Assembly (NCBI GenBank): GCA_963752755.1
Contig: CAVVZJ010000008.1
Span: 62,001-126,000 of the forward strand
Source: CAVVZJ01 sp963752755
Lineage (GTDB): Bacteria; Planctomycetota; Planctomycetia; Isosphaerales; Isosphaeraceae
Length of the DNA stretch: 64,000 bases
Direction: 5' to 3'
The position numbers and the translations under genes are program-made. Each line of letters starts with the position of its first letter. The stretch's first letter is position 1. The notes beneath the pieces are model-generated. The model made no database searches. It was not told where the DNA came from and saw only the letters and a list, made by a program, of their open reading frames with translations. Shown here one piece after another: positions 55,046 to 63,204 of the stretch.

Positions 55046-55462
55046 ATGCGCGTCATCGCCAAGAGCCGGCTGGTGCAGTTCTGGGAATCCCGGAAGCATG
55101 ATTCCGAGGGGGCCGAACGCGACCTGTCCGCCTGGTACAAGCTCGCCCGGAGTGCCGACTGGCCCCACTTCGCCGCGCTGCGGCAGACCTTCGGCTCGGC
55201 CGATCAGGTCGGCAACTGCGTGGTCTTCGACGTGGGCAACAACCGCTTCCGGCTGATCGGCCGGGTCAACTACGGCGCCCGCCGGCTCTACGTCCTGAAG
55301 GTGATGGACCACGCCGAGTACGACAGGCAGAGGTGGATCGACGAGTGCGGCTGCCACGAGCCGCCGCCGAAGAGGCCCGCGACACCCGAGAGACCGATCG
55401 TCCCGAAGAAGAGGCCCCCGAAGGGGAAGGTGTCCATCCGCAAGCCCAGGGGAGGGAAGTAA
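55046..55462 (+). CDS. higB: HigB-family toxin (mRNA interferase) with basic C-terminal extension
   Basis: 138 residues from ATG 55046. The fold text MRVIAKSRLVQFWESRKHDS, AERDLSAWYKLARSADWPHF, SADQVGNCVVFDVGNNRFRL and NYGARRLYVLKVMDHAEYDR is that of the HigB subfamily that acts on ribosome-bound mRNA. Ordinary members are about 95-105 residues; here about 38 extra residues rich in Pro, Lys and Arg follow (PIVPKKRPPKGKVSIRKPR). The tail may bind RNA or be unstructured. higA begins 3 bases after its stop. Confidence 0.85.
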   Translation: MRVIAKSRLVQFWESRKHDSEGAERDLSAWYKLARSADWPHFAALRQTFGSADQVGNCVVFDVGNNRFRLIGRVNYGARRLYVLKVMDHAEYDRQRWIDECGCHEPPPKRPATPERPIVPKKRPPKGKVSIRKPRGGK

Positions 55463-55465
55463 GCC

Positions 55466-55882
55466 ATGGCCGTCAAGACCGCCGCCCGCACCCTGCCGGA
55501 CACCTACTTCAGGCTGGTGAAGCGGTTTCCGCTCGCCCACCTCCGCGACGACGAGCACCTGGAGGCGGCCCTGGAGGTGATCGACGACCTGCTGCGTCAG
55601 GACCTCGACGAGGGGGCTCGGGCATACCTGGATGTCCTGACCGACCTGGTCGCGATGTACGAGGACGAGCATGTCCCGATCCCAGACGCCCCCGAGGCGG
55701 ACGTGCTCCGCGCGCTGATGGCCGCCCACGGCCTCAGCCAGCCGAAGCTCGCCCAGGCGGTCGGGATCGCGCAGTCGACCCTCTCGGCCGTGCTCAACGG
55801 CAGCCGTTCGCTGACCAAGGGCCAGGTGGTCAAGCTGGCCCGGTTCTTCGGCGTCTCACCGGCCGCCTTCCTGCCGGAGTAA
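55466..55882 (+). CDS. higA: HigA-family antitoxin
   Basis: 138 residues. The N-terminal half (DTYFRLVKRFPLAHLRDDEH, LDVLTDLVAMYEDEHVPIPD) is the toxin-binding region of long HigA proteins, and the C-terminal HTH is LMAAHGLSQPKLAQAVGIAQ then STLSAVLNGSRSLTKGQVVK. It should neutralise HigB and repress the operon. The module is framed by direct repeats. Confidence 0.88.
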   Translation: MAVKTAARTLPDTYFRLVKRFPLAHLRDDEHLEAALEVIDDLLRQDLDEGARAYLDVLTDLVAMYEDEHVPIPDAPEADVLRALMAAHGLSQPKLAQAVGIAQSTLSAVLNGSRSLTKGQVVKLARFFGVSPAAFLPE

Positions 55883-55930
55883 CTTCCTCGCGACTCCAGC
55901 GTCCCGACGGCCGCCCGATTTCCCATCCAT

Positions 55931-55962
55931 TGGACGAAAAAAGAACTGACACTGATTTCCCC
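55931..55962. repeat. Direct repeat flanking higBA, right copy
   Basis: ATTGGACGAAAAAA then GAACTGACACTGATTTCC; matches the left copy at 54894-54926 with a few differences and one missing base. Confidence 0.75.
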
Positions 55963-56080
55963 CCGAGCACCATCCCCCGCCGCCTGGCTTTGCTAACCTC
56001 TTGTCGCTTCACGACCGGGACAACTTGTTGTCCCGGCCACCCCGCCGCCCCGGCCACCCGTTGCCCGTGCTTCTGGGAAT

Positions 56081-56623
56081 TCATTCCTTCCGACGCTCCA
56101 GAACCCAATCCATATCAAAGGGAGTCACAGGATCATCAAAGTGAGGACTCTCGGCCCGAGGTCCCGCACGGTAGCGGACCTGGAGCTTGTCGCCTTCGAG
56201 TTTATAGAAACCTTTGGCGGTAAATCCCTTCTTTTCGGTCACACCGATCAGATCGATGTGCTTCGGGTTCTTCTCGGGATCAAGGATGACCTTGAACGGC
56301 GGTCCCCAGGGTCTCCCCCCTCGATAGATGGTGACAACATCACCCTCAAAGATCCATTTGAGGCCGAACTGCTCCGCCTCCTCGGCGGAAAGGTCGCCGT
56401 CGCCGAGTCCGAGGCCGCCGGAGCGGACGTGAACCGGCCGCCACTCGCCTTGCAACCGCTTCCTGTCCCCTTCCGCCTGGTTCTCTGGCTTCTCCGCCCC
56501 CGAAACCTCCTGGGCGTGGAGGCTCGCGGCCAAGGGCCCGAGCCCCAGCGCCAGCACCAGAGCGGACAACCCCAGCAACAAGCAGCGGCCGCGAGCTGGC
56601 TGAGAGAGAGCATGTCCCGTCAT
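56081..56623 (-). CDS. TIGR03067-type exported protein
   Basis: 180 residues with an N-terminal signal (LLLGLSALVLALGLGPLAAS, cleavage near LHAQ). The domain begins GDRKRLQGEWRPVHVRSGG, continues with WIFEGDVVTIYRGG, KNPKHIDLIGVTEKKGFTAK, then GFYKLEGDKLQVRYR. This is the planctomycete repeat family typified by 'LQGtW' and 'YklegD.L...y'; its function is unknown. It starts 15 bases after the end of the DUF1573 gene and is probably the last gene of the same operon. Confidence 0.8.
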   Translation of the reverse strand: MTGHALSQPARGRCLLLGLSALVLALGLGPLAASLHAQEVSGAEKPENQAEGDRKRLQGEWRPVHVRSGGLGLGDGDLSAEEAEQFGLKWIFEGDVVTIYRGGRPWGPPFKVILDPEKNPKHIDLIGVTEKKGFTAKGFYKLEGDKLQVRYRAGPRAESPHFDDPVTPFDMDWVLERRKE

Positions 56624-57250
56624 GAGATCCCCTCCGAATCAGGGCGTCGCCGGAGGAATCGCACTCCGATCGGTCGATTCCCCGAGCACGAGTCCACGGA
56701 ATTGAAGCAGGAGCCGGACTTTCACCATCGGTGCGAGCGGGTGGTTGGTCCTGAATTCAAGGTATGATGGCGGCTCCCGTTTTTCAGGGAAATCGCTTGC
56801 GTTGATTCCAACCTCAAGAACCTGGCGGGCGTGTTCGCGGAGCTTGGTTCGGTAGGAAAGGCCCATCATCATCGTCTCCGGACGGACCTCAAGGGGCTCT
56901 TCGAGTTCATTCGCGACGAAGCTCACAAGGAATTTGGCGTTCGCCGTACCTTTCGAGACATGGGCGAACAGCATCGAGGGGACGACGGCAACCGGAGGCC
57001 GGTTCTCGACAACAAGAGGGATTTCCAGGGATGGGTGGGAAGGCCCCGCGCTCAAAAGCTGGATCACCCTCGGATTCTCGGAAACCGGCCAGCGACCCGA
57101 GGACCGAATCACATAGTGATATTCCCTCATCACGGCCTTGTCGGATTGAGGGACATCCCTTTCTAAACCACCCGAGATCGTCAGCGACGTATCAGAGGAA
57201 CGCGCTGAGGTAAACCATTTTCTGGAGCCAGATTGCTCGTAGGTCCTTAC

Positions 57251-58783
57251 TTCTACTGTAACCGATTCTCCGTGACCGCCGCGGCTTGTTCGTATATCCT
57301 GGAGCGAGAGGACGATACGTCTCCCGTATCGGAGAGAGCTCGATGTCGCTGCTGGATCACCCCGAGGCCCAGGCCCTCCTGGATGACGCCACGGTCACAC
57401 CCGACTGCGTCCGCGACTGCTCCGACCGCCTGACCGGCTTCCTGCAGCGTTACCTGCCGCGGTTCTACCGCGTCGAGCAACGCGAGAATGCCACCCGGGT
57501 CATCCGCGGACTGCTCAGCGACCTGGAACGAAAGACCTGCGAACCGATCGCGATCGAGGCCGGGCTGCCCCGCAAGCCGATCCAGTTCTTCGTCGGCGCC
57601 GGCAAGTGGGACGACGAGACGGTGATGCGCGAGCTGCGAGCCCATGTCCGCGAGGAGTTGGCCAATCCGGATGGCGTCGTGGTCATCGACCCCAGCAGCT
57701 TCCCCAAGAAGGGGACGGAGTCCTGTGGCGTCGCCCGCCAGTGGTGCGGCCGCCTGGGCAAGGTCGAGAACTGCCAGGTCGGCGTCTTCCTCGCCTACGC
57801 CGCGACGGCCGGCTACGCCCCCTTGGACCGCCGGCTCTACCTGCCCGAGGATTGGGCCGACGACGAGGTCCGTCGCGAGAGATGCCACGTCCCGCCGGAG
57901 GTCGAGTTCCGAGAGAAATGGCAGATCGCCCTGGAGCTCCTGGACCGGAGCCTGCCCGGCTTGCCCCACGGCTGGATCACCGGCGACGACGAGTTCGGCC
58001 GGGCCTCCGAGTTCCGCGCCAAGCTCCGCCTGCGGCATGAGCGGTACCTCCTGGACGTGCCGTGCAACACCACGGTCCGCGATCTGGAGCGTCGTCGGCC
58101 GCCCCGCAAGCGTGCCGGGGTCGGCCGCAAACGCGAGGTGCCGTTCGTGCGGGCCGACGCCTGGGCGGCGAGCCAGCCGGAGTCGCGGTGGGAGCGGATC
58201 ACCGTGCGTGACGGCGAAAAGGGGCCGCTGGTCGTCGATGCGATGACCGTGCCGGTCCGGGCCAGGCAGGACGGCCGGATCGGGCCGGAGGAACGCCTGG
58301 TGGTGATCCGAGGCGTGGGCGAGTCGCGGATCGACTACGCCTTGAGCAATGCCGGGGCCGAGGTGCCCCTGGCCGAGCTGGTCCGGGTGCAGCGGCAGCG
58401 GCACCGGATCGAGGAGCTGTTCGAGGCGGGCAACGGCGAGGCGGGGCTGGATCACTACGAGGTGCGGAGCTGGGTCGGCTGGCACCACCATATGACGCTG
58501 TCGCTGGTGGCGTTGTGGTTCTTGTGCCTGGAGCGGCGGCGACTCGGGGGGGAAAACCCCGGCGATGACGGTGCCGCAGATGCGGCAGATCTTCTCGCGG
58601 CTGCTCCGCCATCCGGCCCCGACGCCGGAGGTGATCGCCGCGGTCGTGACGCGGGTGCTGCGGCGGAACGAGGAGTCGCGGATCTACCACTGGCACAAGG
58701 CGACCGGGAGATTCCCGCCGCGTCGGTCACGATCCGATACGAGTTGAGGCGCTTGATCCTCCGTTGAAACGGTTACAGTAGAA
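57251..58783 (+). mobile_element. IS701-type insertion sequence
   Basis: Inverted repeats TTCTACTGTAACCG at 57251 and its complement ending 58783, with a 4-base target duplication TTAC (57247-57250 and 58784-58787). 1,533 bases, one transposase gene. It interrupts the DUF1573 gene. Confidence 0.85.
57343..58747 (+). CDS. IS701-family transposase (frameshift near the C-terminus)
   Basis: Start ATG 57343 after GGAGAGAGC. Motifs: GLLSDLERKTCEPIAIEAGL, VVVIDPSSFPKKGTESCGVA (first Asp), GRLGKVENCQVGVFLAYAAT, GLPHGWITGDDEFGRASEFR (second Asp) and QRHRIEELFEAGNGEAGLDH (Glu), all characteristic of IS701. A run of eight G near 58550 shifts the frame; the corrected end TVPQMRQIFSRLLRHPAPTP ... NEESRIYHWHKA stops at 58747. 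About 468 residues. If the run is a base-calling error the transposase is intact. Confidence 0.85.
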
Positions 58784-59458
58784 TTACAATGAACCGAAGA
58801 CAATCCGAAGGGCCGGTGGGGTTCCAGTTGAGAGTCTGGGGCGCATCAAACACATGGGGAATCGGGCGAGTGCTCGTCATGACGAAGACCGCCCTCTGCG
58901 TCGGTTGCTCTGGGTCGTTGGTGGCGATCATGATGTCCACCCGCTTCTCACCGACTGGAGGTCCATTCCCGATGAGTGAGATCAAGGCTTCCTGACCGGG
59001 CGCGAGCGTCTGCGGTTCAACGGAAGCGACGGTGCAACCGCACGAGGTTCTCACGCTCTCAATCCGAAGGAGACCACCACCATCATTGAAGACCCTCAAC
59101 TGTCCCTTGATCTTCCCCCCGCTGACCGGGGTGAAGACGCGGACGATCCTGGACGGGATGGCACACCGCGGGGGCTGCATCGATCGCCTCAGCCGCAGCA
59201 ATCCCAGAGAGGCGGACGACACAGCGATCGAGGCCAGGCAGAGGGTGACGGTCGGTAATCGGCCAATCTTCATGGCACTTCCCCCAAGATCTCGCTTCCC
59301 GCCCGCGTGCCCAGGGCCTGCCAGGCGCGGATCGCGATCGTGTCGCGCGTGAACCGGACGGAGCCATCCAGATAACCGCAAGACACGCCGCCGGGATGAA
59401 GGCTCCTGGCGGCCTGTCCGCCCATGGGATACCCTCCACCGATGATGCAGTCCGGCAC

Positions 59459-60746
59459 TCAGGGCCAGCGCGCACTTATGGGTAATCCTGATAAGCTGTA
59501 ACGCTTGCGCCCTGGCTGGTTTTTGTGTATACCCTCCCCGGTGTCGCTTCCACGAAGCTGTACTGGGGGGGAGTCATGGGGGATCTTCGACGTGTCGGTC
59601 TCGATGAGGTCGTCGTCCACTTCCAGGAACTGGAGGACCCGCGCTCGACGATCAACCAGCGGCATCCCCTGGCCAGTGTCCTGGTCATCGCGCTGTTGGC
59701 GGTGCTCGCCGGAGCGGGCGGCCCGACCGCGATCGCCCGTTGGGCCGCCCTGAAGGAAGAGTTCCTCCTGGGGGTCCTTCACCTGCCCCACGGCATTCCC
59801 CGCAAGGACGTCTTCCGCCGCGTCCTGATGGCGCTGAAGCCGGCCGCCTTCCAGACCTGCTTCGCCAACTGGCTCAAGTCGCTTCGTGCCGAGGCGGTCG
59901 CGCAGACCGGCGTGGAACAGCCCGTACTGGCGGTGGACGGCAAGACGGCACGGCGCAGTCATGACCGCAGCCACGGGCTGGGCGCATTGCACTGTGTGAG
60001 TGTGTGGGCCAGCGAATACGGGTTGTCGCTGGGCCAGGTCGCGTGTGCCGAGAAGTCGAACGAGATCACAGCGATCCCCGAACTGTTGCGGCTGGTGGAC
60101 ATCCACGGGGCGATCATCACGATCGACGCGATGGGGACGCAGAAGGCGATCGCCGAGCAGATCATCGCGGGAGGCGGTGATTATGTGCTGGCGTTGAAGG
60201 GGAACCAAGAGGCACTGCACCAAGCCGTCATCGCCTACATCGACGAACAACTTGAGGGGGACCTGGCCGCCGCACGAGAGCACGTGACCACGGAGACGGG
60301 GCACGGACGCGAGGAGGTGCGAACCTATCTTCAACTGCCGACCCCTAAGGACCTGCCCGGGTTCCTGCTCTGGAAGGGGCTGAAGTCGATCGGGTTGACG
60401 ACGACGAGCATCCGGCGTGACGGGAAGGAGACGATCGAGGTCCGCTATTACCTCAGCAGCCTTGAGTCGGACGTGAAGCGGTTTGCCCGCGCGGTTCGCG
60501 GCCATTGGAGCATTGAGAACAGTTGTCATTGGACGTTGGACATGACGTTTGGCGAAGACCATTCGCGGACCCGCGAGCGGCACTTGCGAGAGAATTTGTC
60601 GTGGTTGAACCGGTTCGCGTTGTCGCTGTTGAAGCAGCACCCGGGCCGTCAGAGTCTGGTGATGAAACGCCGTAGCTGCGGCTGGAGCGACGCCTTCTTG
60701 ATGGAAGTCGTTATGGGTTCAACATGTTAGTGTGCGCTGGCCCTGG
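59459..60746 (+). mobile_element. ISAs1-family insertion sequence, copy 2
   Basis: 1,288 bases, the same length as copy 1 and in opposite orientation. Ends TCAGGGCCAGCGC and GCGCTGGCCCTGG, with an 8-base target duplication TCCGGCAC at 59451-59458 and 60747-60754. The encoded protein appears identical to copy 1; a few bases near the left end (CGCGCACTTA against CGCAGACTTA) differ. Confidence 0.9.
59576..60730 (+). CDS. ISAs1-family transposase, copy 2
   Basis: About 384 residues from ATG 59576 (MGDLRRVGLDEVVVHFQELE), matching copy 1 residue for residue as far as I could compare. DDE residues are in VLAVDGKTARRSHDRS, IITIDAMGTQKAIAEQ and HWSIENSCHWTLDMTFGEDH. It is intact and, with the recent copy, suggests the element has been active. 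Confidence 0.9.
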   Translation: MGDLRRVGLDEVVVHFQELEDPRSTINQRHPLASVLVIALLAVLAGAGGPTAIARWAALKEEFLLGVLHLPHGIPRKDVFRRVLMALKPAAFQTCFANWLKSLRAEAVAQTGVEQPVLAVDGKTARRSHDRSHGLGALHCVSVWASEYGLSLGQVACAEKSNEITAIPELLRLVDIHGAIITIDAMGTQKAIAEQIIAGGGDYVLALKGNQEALHQAVIAYIDEQLEGDLAAAREHVTTETGHGREEVRTYLQLPTPKDLPGFLLWKGLKSIGLTTTSIRRDGKETIEVRYYLSSLESDVKRFARAVRGHWSIENSCHWTLDMTFGEDHSRTRERHLRENLSWLNRFALSLLKQHPGRQSLVMKRRSCGWSDAFLMEVVMGSTC

Positions 60747-61721
60747 TCCGGCACTGAGGCATTCGGGCCCAGAAAGTGGTTGTAGGTCGTCTGCGTGAGG
60801 GAACCGACGAACCAGATCAAACCCACGGCGTTATCATAGCGGGCAGGGGGGAACGAGTCCTGAAACCGGCACGAGCGGATGGTTTCCTCAGGATTGAGCA
60901 CCATACGTTGGGGAAAGAGCGAAGCCCGGGCGGGTGGATAATCGAGTCTTCCGACTCCGCCTCGGAGTTTCTCGGAGAAGGCGATGGTCTGGCTGAGCCC
61001 GTCCAAAATCGAGGCCGGCCGGGAAATGCCGTGGACCAGGAACGGCCCAGCCTGTGTTGCGCCCGGATGATAGTACAGGCTTGTGCCGAGGTTCGCCCGG
61101 TAATTCGAGTGGCCCGTCCACCCGGGATCACCCCAGCCGCCATCAGAGGGGCAGAGCAAAACCGTCAGGGAGGCCGCCATGATGGTCGTGTTTGCCGCAT
61201 AGTTCCCGCGGCCCTGGTCGAACAGGTAGAAGTCCCAGATAGGAACCTCGAAATTGATCGCGTTATAATCTACGGTTCGGCCAATCTGGGGGAGAATTTG
61301 CGTGTAGAGCGAGAACTGATGAGGGCTGCGCAATATGACCGATGCCCCCATAGGCAACGGATACGCGTCAAAGATGCCGGCATACTCGTTAACAGCCAGA
61401 CCGAGCTGATGCAGATTGTGGCTGCATTCGAGCCGCCGGGCCGCCTCGCGCGGCCTGAACGGCCGGGAGCGACAGGCCCACGACGAGGCTGACGATGGCA
61501 ATGACTACGAGAATCTCGACGAGCGTGAATCCGTACACACCGGTAGGTCTCGTCTTCATAGCTGCTCAACCTCATTGCGTTAATGTCCATTCCTGGGATC
61601 TAAAATCCCTCGCCTTGTGACGGATGAGGTGATCGAGGAATGAGGAATGCATCAGTCGGGCTTTCAGCCGACTGCCGAACCCACCGGCTTCCTGCCGGTG
61701 GTATCGATCGGTACATATTTA

Positions 61722-62048
61722 TCATCCTGCATGACAGTTGTTGCATGCAAAAATGTCACCGCATGGCTGATCTGTTGCTTCGCCAGTTGTGGGATCGATG
61801 AGATTTCCACAAAACCACGTAAAAACGCAGCAATTCGGAATTGGGGCACTAACATCACAATTAACCGAGAATGTCGTAAAATTTGTGCATCCAAGGCAAC
61901 CGACAATAGGTGCGCAAACACCATCCCAGACTACAACACCATCGGCTGAGACTGGCTGTCGTCCGAGCACCACGGCCAGGATGGCGACCTGAAACACAGT
62001 GAAGACCGCGAACCAAGCCACCGAGGTCGAAGAGAAAATGCGTCGCAT
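61722..62048 (-). CDS. Small exported cysteine-rich protein
   Basis: 108 residues. A signal peptide (VAWFAVFTVFQVAILAVVLG, cleavage near VSADG) leads to about 73 mature residues with ten Cys: VCAPIVGCLGC, VNCDVSAPIPNCCVF, FCGNLID, QPCGDIFACNNCHAG. Such density suggests disulfides or metal binding outside the cytoplasm. It lies between the membrane-anchored exported protein and the DUF1559 gene on the same strand. Composition is lower GC than the rest of the operon. No known family recognised. Confidence 0.7.
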   Translation of the reverse strand: MRRIFSSTSVAWFAVFTVFQVAILAVVLGRQPVSADGVVVWDGVCAPIVGCLGCTNFTTFSVNCDVSAPIPNCCVFTWFCGNLIDPTTGEATDQPCGDIFACNNCHAG

Positions 62049-62120
62049 TTTGTCCTCCCTTATTGTGACTGAACGAAAAAGGAGATCAAAAAACCGGCCG
62101 ATTCGGTGACGCCCGGGATC

Positions 62121-63125
62121 TCACCGGCGGCGAACCTTGATCAAGACCACGAAGCCCAGCGCGAAAAGGCTCACGGCGAATGGCCAAAGAAGCTTCCAGT
62201 CCAGGCCACCTTGCGTGGCTTTCCTGACATCAACTTCAAACCCATTTTTATCATCAGTGGCTTTGTTGCCATCGTGGTGAGCAAACCGTTCGCGCCAGGC
62301 AGTAGCACCACCGAGAATCTTCCTCTCGCCGGTCGTGAGGTCATTGATGGTGGTTCCCCGAGGCAGATTTGGTGGCACGAATCGCTCATCGCTCACAACA
62401 GAATTTATTTCCACATCACGAATAATAAATGCTCTTGTTTCTGTATGGTTCTGTCCTTGGTGTGTATAGTTCAAGGTCGAGTAACCTTCGGCCGGGAACC
62501 AGTGGCCATCAGTCATCGCGAACTTGGTAATGGCCAGATCCAGTGATGTCTTACCATTGTGAGACACGCGGACTTCCCGCGGAAGCCAGTCGTGATTTTG
62601 ATCAAGCTTACATTCGATCTCGCGCTTCTCATCGCGAATGCGGATCATCACGTCGCCTCGCTGCTCGCCTGTACCGTCGAGGAAGAACTCCGCGCCTTCA
62701 TCCAGATGCCGGTCGAGGAATTTTCCAGCAGGCATGATCGCCCAGAGGGCGTCGCACATCATCCCCCGGTAATGCTTCTCGGTTGAGAGGGCGTTATCCA
62801 CGAAAACATCCATGATGGCGCCGGCTCGATCCTCGGAGAGCCTGTACTTCTTCCGACCGTCCTCGCGGACACGGTAGATCGAACGCTCCATCTTTCCATC
62901 GAAGGAATCCACTTCAAGAACGAACTTCCCCCCCTCACGCATGGCGAACTCAAAGTGCTTACGGTGTGGCTCCGAAGACGACGTGATTGTGTCATCCTCG
63001 ATAAACTCCAGACTGCCGACTGATCCCCAGACCGCGTGTAACGCCTCGGAAACCTCAGCACGATCCTTAAAAGCGCCAGATGCTTGAAGCATAATGAAAA
63101 TTGAAATCGAAATAATCATATTCAT
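62121..63125 (-). CDS. Exported membrane-anchored protein, possibly LolA/MucB-like
   Basis: 334 residues. The N-terminal hydrophobic segment (MNMIISISIFIMLQASGAF) is a signal or anchor. The middle contains KFVLEVDSFDGKMERSIYRV, RKKYRLSEDRAGAIMDVF, KREIECKLDQNHDWLPREVR and DGHWFPAEGYSTLNYTHQGQ, a layered beta pattern like the outer-membrane lipoprotein sorting fold, but this is a weak match. VPPNLPRGTTINDL follows, and the C-terminus has one helix (LWPFAVSLFALGFVVLIKVR). It is the first gene of the minus-strand operon, 80 bases from the ISL3-type element. Confidence 0.6.
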   Translation of the reverse strand: MNMIISISIFIMLQASGAFKDRAEVSEALHAVWGSVGSLEFIEDDTITSSSEPHRKHFEFAMREGGKFVLEVDSFDGKMERSIYRVREDGRKKYRLSEDRAGAIMDVFVDNALSTEKHYRGMMCDALWAIMPAGKFLDRHLDEGAEFFLDGTGEQRGDVMIRIRDEKREIECKLDQNHDWLPREVRVSHNGKTSLDLAITKFAMTDGHWFPAEGYSTLNYTHQGQNHTETRAFIIRDVEINSVVSDERFVPPNLPRGTTINDLTTGERKILGGATAWRERFAHHDGNKATDDKNGFEVDVRKATQGGLDWKLLWPFAVSLFALGFVVLIKVRRR

Positions 63126-63204
63126 TATTTTAATCGCATATAAAGTAACAGTATAAAATCAATTCCGAGGAGGCACGATCCACGCTCGTGATAATCTACC
63201 TTTT

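Larger units (their letters stand above)
56639..59273 (-). pseudogene. DUF1573-domain gene split by an IS701-type element
   Basis: The N-terminal part (ATG 59273) has a signal peptide (LPTVTLCLASIAVSSASLGL) and the DUF1573 core: QLRVFNDGGGLLRIESVRTS then CGCTVASVEPQTLAPGQ and IMIATNDPEQPTQRAVFVMT. The insertion at 57251-58783 enters after LRFIV. Removing it and one TTAC copy rejoins FIVRTYEQSGSRKWFTS and the rest (EYHYVIRSSGRWPVSENPRV, AKFLVSFVANELEEPLEVRP) in frame to the stop at 56639, giving about 360 residues. So the gene was intact until the insertion. Its start overlaps the DUF1559 stop as ATGA. Confidence 0.8.
59270..61559 (-). pseudogene. DUF1559 prepilin-like gene split by ISAs1 copy 2
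   Basis: ATG 61559 begins MKTRPTGVYGFTLVEILVVI, a prepilin signal, then AIVSLVVGLSLPAVQAARE; a one-base deletion near 61447 changes the frame. The main part has LECSHNLHQLGLAVNEYAGI, VLLCPSDGGWGDPGWTGHSN and ILDGLSQTIAFSEKLRGG. The IS enters after GPNASVPD; removing it and one TCCGGCAC copy gives GPNASVPDCIIGGGYPMG and HPGGVSCGYLDGSVRFTRDT to the stop at 59270. Corrected length is about 330 residues. Its stop overlaps the DUF1573 start. Confidence 0.85.

Noticed and set aside
45346..60746. Composite transposon bounded by the two ISAs1 copies
   Set aside because: Each copy has its own 8-bp target duplication and splits a different host gene, so they inserted separately.
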